NCBI GenBank assembly: GCA_936450465.1
Contig: OW388291.1
Location: forward strand, 36,494,656 to 36,558,655
Source: Gibbula magus
Taxonomy: Eukaryota; Mollusca; Gastropoda; Trochida; Trochidae
Direction of reading: 5' to 3'
DNA: 64,000 bases
How positions within the stretch are numbered: the stretch's first letter is position 1; the number at the start of each line of letters is the position of its first letter. Position numbers and translations under genes: made by a program. Below the pieces are notes generated by a model that was not told the origin of the DNA, ran no database searches, and saw nothing but the letters and a program-made list of their open reading frames with translations. Shown here one piece after another: positions 24,266 through 35,621 of the stretch.

Positions 24266-24441
24266 GGAGAGTGAACTAGACAGGTAGTGACGTCACGAGA
24301 CCACCTGGACTTACCGCCCTTGGATAAGGGACTTTACGCATCCCTTCTCCACTGTTTCAAGGTCGGCTGTGTTCAAGTTGAAATAGCATACCTATTAGGA
24401 GGTAGGCATAGTAGGTCTAGTCAACAGATAGGTATTTAAAT
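24266..24441. repeat. DIRS inverted terminal repeat (5' side)
   Basis: Reverse complement of about 18030-18207. Outer end GGTATTTAAATAAT; shared inner end GGAGAGTGAACTAG. Copies differ at a few positions, for example in the segment after GGTCGGCTGTGTT. Confidence 0.9.
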
Positions 24442-24470
24442 AATGGGAAATAAATTGAAAACGGCAAACT

Positions 24471-24481
24471 AGGAATGTGTG
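24471..24481. repeat. Left TSD of the 30-kb LINE nest
   Basis: AGGAATGTGTG, identical to 54507-54517 thirty kilobases away. It abuts the (GTGA)n tail here and the 5' terminus of LINE C at the other side. Confidence 0.8.
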
Positions 24482-24567
24482 AGTGAGTGAGTGAGTGAGT
24501 GAGTGAGTGAGTGAGTGAGTGAGTGAGTGAGTGAGTGAGTGAGTTATTGTTTAACGCCGCTTCGGCA
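24482..24567 (-). mobile_element. Long LINE tail plus 27-bp LINE 3' end (mini-copy)
   Basis: A (GTGA)n run of about 60 bp followed by GTTATTGTTTAACGCCGC and TTCGGCA, the last ~27 bp of the LINE, and then directly by another GTGA tail that belongs to copy B. This is a severely 5'-truncated LINE end whose 5' side adjoins B's own tail. Confidence 0.75.
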
Positions 24568-24767
24568 GTGAGTGAGTGAGTGAGTGAGTGAGTTATTGTT
24601 TAACGCCGCTTCGGCAGTATTGCAGCCATTAGCGGCGAGATATTTAATTTATTTGCCTAATTTAAAAAAGAAAATTGCAATTGAAAAACAGAACATGGCA
24701 CGAAGGCCGCAAAAACATCAGCATATTATCACAAGTTGAATAAAAGCTGATAATAAAAAGTTAAAAT

Positions 24768-27700
24768 TCACAATTTGTCAATAAGGTGTACAGCCTTTAA
24801 AAAATCTAAAACACGATGCTCACCGAAATGAGTAAAAACTTGATTGATTGAAATAGAAGGATAAAAAGTTTCCCTGATATGTGCAGTGTCCCAACACTCA
24901 CATAGAATGTGTTTGATTGTGAGAGGACACTGACAGGGTATACATACTGGGGGATCTTCCCCCTTTAAAAGATATGAGTGTGTAAGATGAGAGTGTCCAA
25001 TACGACATCGTCGTAGGACACAAGCTTCCTGCCGGGTGAAAGATGATAGAGATTTGTATCCTAAATGAGGTTGAATAGTGTGAAGTTTGTTATGATGTTG
25101 TTGGTCCCATTGGGACTTCCAACGGTCTTTAATGTAAGATTTAATAGCAGGTTTAGAATCCGTATATGGAACTTTAGTGGGAGAAATATGTTTGAGGTTT
25201 AATGCTGATTTAGCTGCCGAGTCAGCTTTGTTATTACCTCTTATACCCATATGGCTAGGAAGCCAGCAGAAGACGATGTCGCATTGGAGACACGAATTAT
25301 GAAGTAATAAAATATCCCTGATAATTGGATGATCACTCTTACAGTTTTTAATTGCTTGTAGGCAAGAAAGTGAATCGGAAAAAATAATGTTATTATTAGG
25401 GGTTGAGTTTTTAATGTGATGGACGGCCTTAAGGATGGCCTTAGCTTCTGCAGTAAAGATGCTGCTGCCATCATGCAGCCTTGAAGCATATGTTGTTGAA
25501 GGAGTCACAGTTGCTGCTGCAACTGTGGGTCCATCTTTCGAACCGTCAGTGTAAATTGGTTTATAATCTGCGAAAAAATTACGAAGTTCAAAAAATGCCT
25601 GTCGAAATATTAATTGGTCTGTATTTGCTTTTTTATGAGTAGATAAAGAGAGGTTTACACGGGGCCTGACCACCTGCCATGGCGGAGTGGCAAGCAAACC
25701 GTGCTCTGCTATTGTTGAGAGGTCGATATCAGAATCTTCAACATGTTGTTGAAGTCTGATACCGAGTGGTGGAATTGCTTTGGGTTTTGAGTTATACAAC
25801 TGCTGGTATTCAGGATTGAATACGCAGTTGTATGCAGGATTTGAAGGGTTTGATTTTAATTTGGTTATATATTGAAGTGCTAGCTTGATGCGCCGATCTT
25901 CAAGAGATGGTTCATCAGCTTCAACGTAAAGGCTTTCAACAGGTGAAGTTCTGAAGGCCCCAAGACAAAGTCTGAGACCCTGGTGGTGGATTGTATTTAG
26001 CATTTTGATATATGAGGGGCGGGCAGATCCATATATTATGGATCCATAATCCAGTTTGGAGCAGATGAGTGATCGATAGAGATGAAGAAGAGTTTCTTCA
26101 TCTCCACCCCATTTATTATTTGAAACGGCCTTTAAAAGGTCTAATGCCTTTAAGCATTTAGCTTTTAGGTTTTTAATATGAGGGATAAATGATAATTTGC
26201 TGTCAAAAGTAAGACCAAGAAACTTGGCCTCAGGAACGACTTTGATTGGAATTTTATCCAGAAAAAGTTCTGGATCTTTGTGCATTTTGCGCATATTGCA
26301 AAAATGCACACAAGATGTTTTAGCTTTGGAAAATTTGAAGCCGTTTTCCAACGACCATTTGTGTATTTTATTGAGGCAGAGCTGTAATTGGCGTTCAATT
26401 GATGGCATATTTTTGCCTCTGCAGGAAACTCCAAAATCGTCCACAAAAAGTGAACCATCTGTATGGTCATTTAAGACTTTAGCCAAACTGTTGATTTTAA
26501 TGCTAAATAATGTGACAGATAAAATGCTACCTTGTGGAACACCCATTTCTTGATCAAAGAAATCAGAAAGGGTAGAACCGACGCGCACTTTAAATTGGCA
26601 GTCATGTAAAAAATTAGATATAAAATGAGGCATACGACCTCGCAAGCCAAATTCAAATAAATCTTTTAGGATGCCATGCTTCCATGTAGTGTCGTAAGCT
26701 TTTTCTAAATCGAAAAAGATAGACACAGCATGTTGTTTATTAATAAATGCATCACGAATAAATGATTCTAAACGAACAAGATGATCGGTGGTACTGCGTT
26801 GTTTGCGGAAACCACATTGAATATCAGTTAGTAATTTATTAGTTTCCAAGTACCAAACTAGACGATCATTGATCATCCGTTCCATAGTTTTACATACACA
26901 ACTTGTTAAGGCTATAGGACGGTAGTTGGAAGGGTCTGTATGATCCTTCCCAGGTTTTGGGATTGGCACAATAGTAGCATTGTGCCAACAAGATGGAAAT
27001 TCACCTGTTTCCCATATATGATTAAATACATGAAGTAGAACCTCAAGGCAAGGTTCCGGTAAATGTTTTAAAAGCTGATAATGGATTTCATCAGGGCCAG
27101 TTGCTGTATCATGAGCTTTAGAAAGTGCAGTTTTCAGCTCTGACAAGGAGAAGTGTTCATTATAATCTTCTCCATTGTCAGATTTGAAATTAAGTGGTCG
27201 TTTTTCCTGTACCTTTTGGTACTTTTGGAAAGCAGGGACATAATTTGCAGATGAGGAGTTTTTAGAGATTGTTTCAGCCAACTTATTGGCAATGTCAGAT
27301 TTTGATGTAAGAAGGTCATCATTGACCTTAAGATGTTTTATTGTAGATTTGGAACCTTTACCTTTAATTCTACTAATCATATTCCAGACTTTGCTGATAG
27401 GTGTTCTGGAATTGATCTTAGAGACATAGCCTCTCCAAGATTCGCGTTTTTGTTGGTTGACTGTGCGTCGAGCTTTAGCTCGTGCCTTGAATTGCGACAG
27501 TTATCTAAGTTAATTCTTGTAGGTCGTTTACTGAGCTTGCGTTCAGCTTTTTTACGTGCCTTAATGGCAGTATCGCAGGTTTCATTAAACCATGGCTTGT
27601 GAATGCGTGGATTTGCCGAGGTTTTAGGAATAGTTTCAGTTGCTATATCAACGAGACCTTTAGAAAAGGCCTCAACAGGATCAGTTGCATTGATTATTTC

Positions 27701-28477
27701 ATGATATATAATATGTTCACGGCAGAGGGTAGAAAATGTACCCAAATCAGCCTTGGAAAATTTCCAACGAGGATTGTGCTCCTCGGGAATAGGTGATGAG
27801 GGTTCTAATACAATGGGGAAGTGGTCGCTCCCACATGTATCCTCATGGACTGACCATGAAAAGTCATGTAAAAGGGATGCATCAGTTACTGATAAATCTA
27901 TAGCTGTATATGATCCTGTAGCAGGATGTAGATATGTGTTTGAACCATCATTGAATAGACATAAATCATTTTGGGTGAGGAAACTTTCGATAATTTTACC
28001 CCTAGAGTCTAGGGTATTACTGCCCCAGAGGGGATTGTGACCGTTGAAGTCACCCATGATAATAAAAGGTTTAGGTAATTGGGTAACAAGTTGATCAGGA
28101 TCTTTTATAGTAAGATCTTGAGATGGTGGAATATATAAAGAACAAAGAGTTAAAGTTTTGAATAATGATAAGCTGACAGCTACAGCTTGTAATTGTGTTT
28201 TTAATGGAATTAATCTGTGGATAATTCCATCACGTACTAAAATTGATGCACCCCCCTTAGCCCTATCAGCAGAAGGGGAGAAATAATTATAAAAAGTGAA
28301 TGGTCTCATTGCAACTGTATCAGATTCTTTAAGATGAGTTTCTTGAAGGCAAATAGCTTGGGGATTGTATTGTTGGGCCAACAAGCCCAATTCATTAAAA
28401 TTGACCTTAAAGCCTCGACAATTCCACTGGAGAATCGCCATGGATGCTAGGATGAAATAAAATATTAAAAGCCTCAT
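24768..28477 (-). pseudogene. LINE B ORF2: endonuclease, RT, RNase H; one frameshift
   Basis: ORF2 supplies nicking, reverse transcription and probably template RNA removal. Start at 28477 overlaps the ORF1 stop (ATGA); an alternative Met is 11 codons downstream (MAILQWNCRG). The endonuclease frame (28477-27377) has WNCRG, QETHL, GDFNGHN and GSDHFPI. Five extra bases near 27490 shift the frame. The second frame (from 27380) has RT motifs YRPIAL, FFDLEKAYD (Asp224 of this part), GVPQGSILS and FVDD (Asp314-315). RNase H follows with IYTDGSKDG, FTAEAKAI, FSDSLSCLQ and GNNKADSAAK. The C-terminus has CIPCQCPLTIKHILCEC, the Cys-His motif usual at LINE C-termini. RNase H places it in the I group rather than Jockey or CR1. 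Apart from the shift it is intact. Confidence 0.92.
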
Positions 28478-29820
28478 GATGGAGGTTTTACAGGAGAAAG
28501 ACGACGGTCCTTGGACCGAGCCCTGTGCCCCTTTTTGGGGGAGTTGTTAAGAGATGCTGTGTCTGATGCGTCCATAAGGACGTCATCAGACTCATGGTCA
28601 AGAGATCCATATTTGTTGTAGATCTCTACCGCACTCCTCTGGCCTTTGGGAGTGCGGTTTGCTGATTTGGATTTGGGATTTTTAGAATTTTGTTTTGAGG
28701 ATGATGGTTTTGAATTTTTGCTTGCAGTTGGAGGTATTTTAGATCCTGTCGGTTTGACAGGCTCTGTAAGGGACAGAAGAGGGAATGTCATGGTACCTAT
28801 TGTGGAAGAAGTTGAATCGCGGAGTTTGTATTGAGTTGGGGGATCACTCACCCACTGAATGTCTGTCTGAGTTGATACAGAGCGTTTTGTGGCAGTTGCT
28901 GATGATACTATGGTTGAGTATGAGGGTTTAGGACCCTCAAGAACCAGGCGTTTGGCTTCGGGAAAAGAGATATTTTGAGTGAATTTAACTTTGAGTATCT
29001 TAGATTCCTGTTGCCACCGTGGGCACTCCTTGGAGGAAGCCAAGTGTTCACCAGCACAGTTGGCGCATTTCGGCAACTCCTTGCACTTCTCTGGATGGCT
29101 TTCATCGTCGAGTTTACCACACTGTGGACAAACACGCTCATCCGCTTTGCAAGAGTTGCTTCCATGGCCAAACTTCTGGCACCGGTAGCAACGGAGGGGG
29201 TTAGGGATATATAATTCCGTGGGGAGTTTGTAGTACCCTGCAAACACTGTTTTTGGAGCTTGTGGGGTTGAAAATGTTAACAGATAGGTTCGCGTCTTGA
29301 TGATGTTATCCTCCTTCTTGATAGTGAACCGCTTGACAGCAGTCACTCCCTGGCTCTTCAGGTTATCAAGGAGCTCCTGTTCAGAGGAATCATCAAGACA
29401 GCGATCCTTATCCCGGATGATGGCTTTGCTGCTGTTTAGTGATGTATGAGGGGAGACTTTAACAGGTTTGTCAACGATTTTCTGCAAGGTGAGAAGTGAT
29501 GTTGCCTGTTGTTTTGTTTTTACTTCCACAAGAAGGTACCCATTCCTAATTTTCTTTACATCCTTTACATCACCGGCTAGACCTTGAATGGTCTTGGCGG
29601 TGGCGAAAGGATTCAGACGGAGAGGTTTATCATCAGTGGATGATATGACCAGAAATCGAGGAAAGGTGCTTGAGTTTGAATTAGAAGTTGAAGTAGAAGA
29701 TGAAGGTTTTAAGTTGGATGATTTTGATATTTTGGTTGATTTTGATGATGTTGCCTCTTCCTCAGAAGAGGGACAATCATCCGTTGATAAATTTCGCTTG
29801 TTTTTTGCTGAACGAGTCAT
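28474..29820 (-). CDS. LINE B ORF1 protein (gag-like, zinc knuckles)
   Basis: 448 aa from the Met at 29820 (MTRSAKNKRN). The frame is open 21 codons further upstream, but this Met matches copies G and K. Ser-rich N-terminus with CPSSEEEATSSK; folded region starting FPRFLVISSTDDKPL; three CCHC-type knuckles (CYRCQKFGHGSNSC, CPQCGKLDDESHPEKC, CANCAGEHLASSKEC); a Ser/Lys-rich linker; and the C-terminal block KGQRSAVEIYNKYGSLDHES. Likely binds LINE RNA in an RNP. Stop overlaps the ORF2 ATG. Confidence 0.92.
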   Translation of the reverse strand: MTRSAKNKRNLSTDDCPSSEEEATSSKSTKISKSSNLKPSSSTSTSNSNSSTFPRFLVISSTDDKPLRLNPFATAKTIQGLAGDVKDVKKIRNGYLLVEVKTKQQATSLLTLQKIVDKPVKVSPHTSLNSSKAIIRDKDRCLDDSSEQELLDNLKSQGVTAVKRFTIKKEDNIIKTRTYLLTFSTPQAPKTVFAGYYKLPTELYIPNPLRCYRCQKFGHGSNSCKADERVCPQCGKLDDESHPEKCKELPKCANCAGEHLASSKECPRWQQESKILKVKFTQNISFPEAKRLVLEGPKPSYSTIVSSATATKRSVSTQTDIQWVSDPPTQYKLRDSTSSTIGTMTFPLLSLTEPVKPTGSKIPPTASKNSKPSSSKQNSKNPKSKSANRTPKGQRSAVEIYNKYGSLDHESDDVLMDASDTASLNNSPKKGHRARSKDRRLSPVKPPS

Positions 29821-30438
29821 GTTCGGTTGGTAAATATTCATCAACCTGGATCCCCACCCACCACGGAGCACCAACAAGGGCAATGCTGTATGTCAGCGGG
29901 TGTCCTGCTGACAGCACCGGGGATACCAGGATGATATACTCCACTAAAACGTTGCCAATGTTTCACTGGATTGGCCCATGGGCCACCGCTATCTTGGAAG
30001 CCGAGTAAAGTTGATGAATGTGTGCAAGGGAGCACTAAGAAAGAGCGCAGAGAGTAGGGATAGTACATCAGGAAGGAAACCATTGTGGAAAGGTGGTGAA
30101 GGTATGCAAGAGAGCACCAAGAAAGTAAAGAAAATAATTGTAAAGAGAGGTAACAGCGTAAGGAGAAGGATAGCAAAGATGTGTGCAACCAAGTGCTTGG
30201 CATGACCAGCCGATTGACCAGACCGGACCAATCTGGCCACCTGTCTAGATGAAGTCGGGGCCGAAGCAGTGTATTGGTCAGTGGTAGCATTCTGCTACAC
30301 ACAAGCCTCAACCACCAGGCATCCTTCCTCCACCCGTACAGGTCGCAGTCCACGGCAAACAGACTGCCCCCTTTGAGTCGCCTCTTACGACAAGCAGGAG
30401 GAACTGAGGGCCTATTCTAACCCGGGCACCACACGGGG
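29821..30438 (-). other. LINE B 5' UTR
   Basis: About 620 bp, colinear with the 5' UTRs of A, G and K. Very conserved at the outer 90 bp (CTCCTGCTTGTCGTAAGAGG block). Likely holds the internal promoter typical of autonomous LINEs, but no box can be named. Confidence 0.7.
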
Positions 30439-31451
30439 CAGTGAGTGAGTGAGTGAGTTATTGTTTGACGCCGCTTCGGCAGTATTGCAGCCATTATCGG
30501 CGAGATATTTAATTTATTTGCCTAATTTAAAAAAGATTGCGATTGAAAAACAAAACACGGCACGAAGGCCGCAAAAAATTCAGCGTATTATCACAAGTTG
30601 AATAAAAGCTGATGATGAAAAGTTAAAATTTGTCAATAAGGTGTATAGCCTTTAGAAAATCTAAAACACGATGCTCACCAAAATGAGTAAAAACTTGATT
30701 GATTGAAATAGAAGGATAAAAAGTTTCCCTGATATGTGCAGTGTCCCAACACTCACATAGAATGTGTTTGATTGTGAGAGGACACTGACAGGGTGTACAT
30801 ACCGGGGGATCTTCCCCCTTTAAAAGATATGAGTGTGTAAGATGACTGTGTCCAATACGACATCGTCGTAAGACACAAGCTTCCTGTCGGGTAAAAGATG
30901 ATAGAGATTTGTAACCTAAATGAGGTTGAATAGTGTGAAGTTTGTTATGATGTTGTTGGTCCCATTGGGACTTCCAACGTTGTTTAATGTAAGATTTGAT
31001 AGCAGGTTTAGAATCTGTATAAGGAACTTTAGTAGGAGAAGTATGTTTGAGGTTTAATGCAGATTAAGTCAGCTTTATTATTACCTCTAATACCCATATG
31101 GCTAGGAAGCCAGCAGAAGACGATGTCGCATTGGAGACATGAATTATGGAGTAATAAAATATCCCTGATAATTGGGTGATCACTCTTACAGTTTTTAATT
31201 GCTTGTAGGCAAGAAAGTGAATCAGAAAAAATAATGTAATTATTAGGAGTTGAGTTTTTAATGTGATGGACGGCCTTAAGGATGGCCTTAGCTTCTGTAG
31301 TGAATATGCTGCTGCCATCATACAGCCTTGAAGCATATGTTGTTGAAGGAGTCACAGTTGCTGCTGCAACTGTGGGTCAATCCTTAGAACCATCTGTGTA
31401 AATTGGTTTATAATCTGCGAAAAAATCACGTAGTTAAAAAAAATGCCTGTT

Positions 31452-31540
31452 GACATATTAATTGGTGAGTGAGTGAGTGAGTTATTGTTTAACGCCGCTT
31501 CGGCAGTATTGCAGCCATTAGTGGCGACATATTAATTGGT
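31452..31540 (-). mobile_element. 59-bp LINE 3' end inserted in LINE C
   Basis: Insert 31467-31525 is a GTGA tail plus the terminal hairpin region of the LINE. It is flanked by GACATATTAATTGGT at 31452-31466 and 31526-31540. The same insert with the same duplication sits at 47032-47120 in LINE H. Confidence 0.88.
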
Positions 31541-31965
31541 CTGTATTTGATTTTTTATGAGTAGATAGAGAGAGGTTGACACGGGGCCTGACCACCTGCC
31601 ATGGCGGAGTGGCAAGCAAACCGTGCTCTGCTATTGTTGTTAGGTCGATATCAGAATCTTCAACATGTTGTTGAAGTCTGATACCGAGTGGTGGAATTGC
31701 TTTAGGTTTTGAGTTATGCAACTGCTGGTATTCAGGATTGAATACGCAGTTGTATGCAGGATTTGAAGGGTTTGATTTTAATTTGGTTATATATTGAGGT
31801 GCTAGCTTGATGCGCCGATCTTCAAGAGATGGCTCATCAGCTTCGACGTATAGACTTTCAACAGGTGAAGTTCTGAAGGCCCCAAGACAAAGCCTGAGAC
31901 CCTGATGGTGGATAGTATCTAACATTTTGATGTAAGAGGGGCGGGCGGATCCGTATATTATGGAT

Positions 31966-34900
31966 TAGTCAGGCAGAATGGTGAAATGACTGTGCACTTT
32001 GGTTGAAAAGTACCAAACTTGGCACAAAGATAGCTTGTGGTATTGTGATTAAATTTGGTCTGAGGGCCAAGTCAATTTCGATCCAAGATGGCCGCCAAAT
32101 CCAAAATGGCCGCCACTGTTAAAACGTATCTGCTTTTACATGTTTCTGTATATCTAAATGATCCATTCATGCTATTTTATAGTTATTCATGATAGGTTAG
32201 AAACCCAGAAATACAAGGATTGATACTGTATTGATTAATCCATTGTTGACGATGGTACAAATGATAAATAGAAGAAAAAAAAACCAAAATTGCAGCCACT
32301 TTTGTGATCTAAGGTGATGTTTCTTTTTGTGCGTTTCTACGTGTTTATATCATCAAATTAGGTTGTCAATCTTGCTTGTTTAGACTAGAAATTACATGAC
32401 TAACATTTTATTGGTAATCCCATTGTTGACAGTAGCAAACATGATTTAGGTTTTCATTCTGTTTTCAGTAGAGATTTCATATCAGATTAAGTCATCATAA
32501 AGCTCATATTTCCAGAGAGAACACTTTGAAGCACGATGAAAGTTTGAAACAAGCATCCACAATGACATCCTCTGTTTAAATTACTACAACCACATTTCAA
32601 TAGGTTTGTCCTGCCTGATATACTGATCTCCTTGTGTGTTGAAACACTATATCTGAACTTTATTTATGAGTTAATAACGTTTGACATCAACGCTCTCAAG
32701 GGAACTTATTACCATGCAATCATCAAGATACCACGGGTTTGTGTTCCTTACTGATCAAAATGTAGCAATTGCTAGGTTACAATGGTAAACATATGTTAGC
32801 TCTAGTTTAGGTACGTTGAAATTGTTGATAGTGGTATCTCCTAGAATAATTTGATAGCAGGCTACTGCTGCATGCAATCAATGTCATTACTCAATGAAAC
32901 CAGAGCATCATGCTCCTCTCTGTGTTCTTAGGCTGTATCCTTGTTCAGTCAAACCATCCTTGTTGCTCTCTGACTAGCATTTGCTACTGAAACAATCACA
33001 GATTCATTCCAGCAAATATTGCTACCAAGATCCTTGCATATCCATTGAATCGTAAAAGATTGTCTCAAACGATTCATATCTATATCGGTTGTGATCTAAC
33101 CTTATTTTGCGACAAATGAAATAACAACATTGAAGCAGGCTAAATTTTCCTTGACGCTGTAGAAGCTTTTTTCAATTCTTGGGATACTGTCTTTTTAAAA
33201 AGGGTACACTGAATGAATGAATGCAAACAATTGCAATATCTTTTTGCCCTCATGAAAGACAGACAATTAAGTTCCTTTGGGAGCACTGACGGTGCTTTAG
33301 AGAGGTAACTCATTACATCAGATACTTGCTTATCTGGTAGGCGAAGGGCATAAGGGGTTTCTGAGAGATAGCTTATATATGTGTTTATCCTGAATTAATT
33401 GTAGATAAAGAGTGTGTATCCTGTATTTCACTGGCAGTGTATCTTGGAGTGAGAGTCGTGATACCAGTAACAATGTTCTAGACACACTGGAAACTGAGAA
33501 ACCTGAGATGATGCATTTGTTCAGTGTATCAGAGGTAACAGTCGAATAAAAGAAATGGAACAAACTAGACCACTTATAGTCTTATACAGTGCAATCAATT
33601 AATGTTGTTTTTAAATATACATGTATTGTTCGCCTGTTGTAAGAACCACTGTTTACAGTATTCGACCCAAACCTAGTGCATTATGTTATGTCTGATAGAA
33701 CTACATGTAGTTCTATAGCTTGGCTGGGAAGTCCAAATAGGTGTCATGACTCTCCATAATGTCGGTGGAAAAGATTTGACGAACATCATGTCTATGACTG
33801 TCTATGAAATGGATATTTTGCATTTTCATTCATTGAATTCATTGAATTGCTTTAATTGATTGTGTTCTATGTTATGAAGGGATTTTTGGCACTATAACTA
33901 CCAACCTTGATAAAAAGTAAGAAGAAATTCCCTTGCAAAAAGTTAATCATTATTTCAAAAATATAGGACAGACCATTATCTTCAGAATAACAATACAATG
34001 CGTTATTGAATCATTTAAATATGCATAAATATGCCAAAAGAGATAAGGTTGACGCACAGTGGCCGCCATTTTTATTTTTACATCTTGGAAGGAAAATCAT
34101 TTAAACCCTTGGACCAGATCTATTTGAAGACCACATGCTAAGAATACCAACCTAAATGAATCGTAATAAGATTAAGGAAAACAATTCAATTCTAGGTTAT
34201 TGAAGGATGCCCTTCAGTGACAAATTGGCCGCCATTTTGGATTATGTTTGAGTGAGTGAGTGAGTTATTGTTTAACGCCGCTTCGGCAGTATTGCAGCCA
34301 TTAGCGGCGAGATATTTAATTTATTTGCCTAATTTAAAAATGAAAATTGCTATTGAAAAACAGAACACGACACGAAGACCGTAAAAACATCAGCCTATTA
34401 TCACAAGTTGAATAAAAGCTGATAATGAAAAGTTAAAATTTACAATTTGTCAATAAGGTGTATAGCCTTCAAAAAATCTAAAACACGATGCTCACCGAAA
34501 TGAGTAAAAACTTGATTGATTGAAATAGAAGGATAAAAAGTTTCCCTGATATGTGCAGTGTCCCAACACTCACATAGAATGTGTTTGATTGTGAGAGGAC
34601 ACTGACAGGGTATACATACTGGGGGATCTTCCCCCTTTAAAAGATATGAGTGAGTAAGATGAGAGTGTCCAATACGACATCGTCGTAGGACACAAGCTTC
34701 CTGCCGGGTAAAAGAGGATAGAGATTTGTAACCTAAATGAGGTTGAATAGTGTGAAGTTTGTTATGATGTTGTTGGTCCCATTGGGACTTCCAACGTTGT
34801 TTAATGTAAGATTTGATAGCAGGTTTATGTTTGATACTGTCAACAATGGGATTACCAATACATTGTTAGTCATGGTATTTCTAGTCTAAACAAGCAAGAT

Positions 34901-35300
34901 TCACAATCAAATTTGATGTAGAAAAGTACAAAAACATAAATCACCTTAGATCACAAAATTGGCTGCCATTTTGATTGTTTTCTTCTATTTATCATTTGTA
35001 CCATCGTCAACAATGGATTTATCAATACAGTATCAATCCTTGTATTACATGGGTTCCACGCTAGCATGAATAACAATAAAATAGCCTGATTGGATCATTT
35101 AAATATGCAGAAACATGTAAAAGCAGATACGTTTTAACAGTGGCGGCCATTTTGGATTTGGCGGCCATCTTGGTTCGAAATTGACTTGGTCCTCAGACCA
35201 AATTTAATCACAATACCATAAGCTATCTTTGTGCCAAGTTTGGTACTTTTCACCCAAAGTGCACAATTGCCTTGATTTTATGCACCATTCTGCCGGACTA
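31966..35300. mobile_element. Non-autonomous DNA transposon with ~470-bp inverted ends
   Basis: Termini TAGTCAGGCAGAATGG and CCATTCTGCCGGACTA. The left 31966-~32450 is the reverse complement of ~34836-35300 with scattered differences. Flanked by GAT on both sides within an otherwise continuous LINE sequence, so the ends are exact. No transposase frame is seen. Motifs of the form GGCSGCCATTTT recur in and next to the arms (near 32090, 32110, 34060, 34230, 34965, 35145, 35165). The block at 34010-34075 resembles 35085-35155, so subterminal repeats are present. Class not assigned; a 3-bp TSD does not fit hAT, Tc/mariner or piggyBac. Confidence 0.85.
34252..34824 (-). mobile_element. LINE fragment D, 5'-truncated, inside the DNA transposon
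   Basis: 573 bp covering tail, 3' UTR and the C-terminal end of ORF2 (Cys-His motif). Flanked by TTATGTTTGA at 34242-34251 and 34825-34834. It is nested two levels deep: LINE D in the DNA transposon in LINE C. Confidence 0.85.
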
Positions 35301-35621
35301 GATCCATAATCAAGTTTGGAGCGGATGAGTGATCGATAGAGTTGAAGAAGAGTTTCTTCATCTCCACCCCATTTATTATTTGAAACTACCTTTAAAAGGT
35401 CTAATGCCTTTAAGCATTTAGCTTTTATGTGTTTAATATGTGGGATAAATGATAATTTACTATCAAATGTGAGACCAAGAAACTTGGCCTCAGGAACGAC
35501 TTTGATTGGAGTTTTATCCAGAAATAGTTCTGGATCTTGATGCATTTTTCGCATAATGCAAAAATGCACACAAGATGTTTTAGCTTTGGAAAATTTGAAG
35601 CCGTTTTCCAACGACCATTGA

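Larger units (their letters stand above)
18009..24441 (-). mobile_element. DIRS-type tyrosine-recombinase retrotransposon
   Basis: 6.43 kb. Order on the minus strand: gag, RT-RNase H-methyltransferase-like, tyrosine recombinase, as in animal DIRS elements. The termini are inverted (18009-18207 with 24266-24441). An internal complementary region at 18263-18341 carries the reverse complements of both outer ends joined, the hallmark used to rebuild a circular DNA. A trinucleotide AAT flanks both ends (18006-18008 and 24442-24444), reversed as ATT at the internal junction (18316-18318). There is no TSD, as expected for recombinase integration. Coding regions have frameshifts, a nonsense codon and a changed catalytic residue, so this copy is dead but structurally complete. 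Confidence 0.92.
24568..30438 (-). mobile_element. LINE copy B, full length
   Basis: 5.87 kb with tail, 3' UTR (24598-24767), ORF2, ORF1 and 5' UTR ending CCCCGTGTGG at 30438. An AATAAA lies on the minus strand in the 3' UTR, about 60 nt from the end. B stands directly before the tail of copy C with only CA between them (30439-30440). It has no unique TSD of its own, which fits insertion into C's (GTGA)n tail, where a duplication would be invisible. Closest in sequence to copy G. Confidence 0.92.

Noticed and set aside
18009..24441. Reading the DIRS element as an LTR retrotransposon
   Set aside because: The termini are inverted, there is no integrase or protease, and a tyrosine recombinase is present.
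24482..24600. CRISPR-like or satellite array of GTGA
   Set aside because: It is the LINE's simple-sequence tail; there are no spacers and the sequence is eukaryotic.
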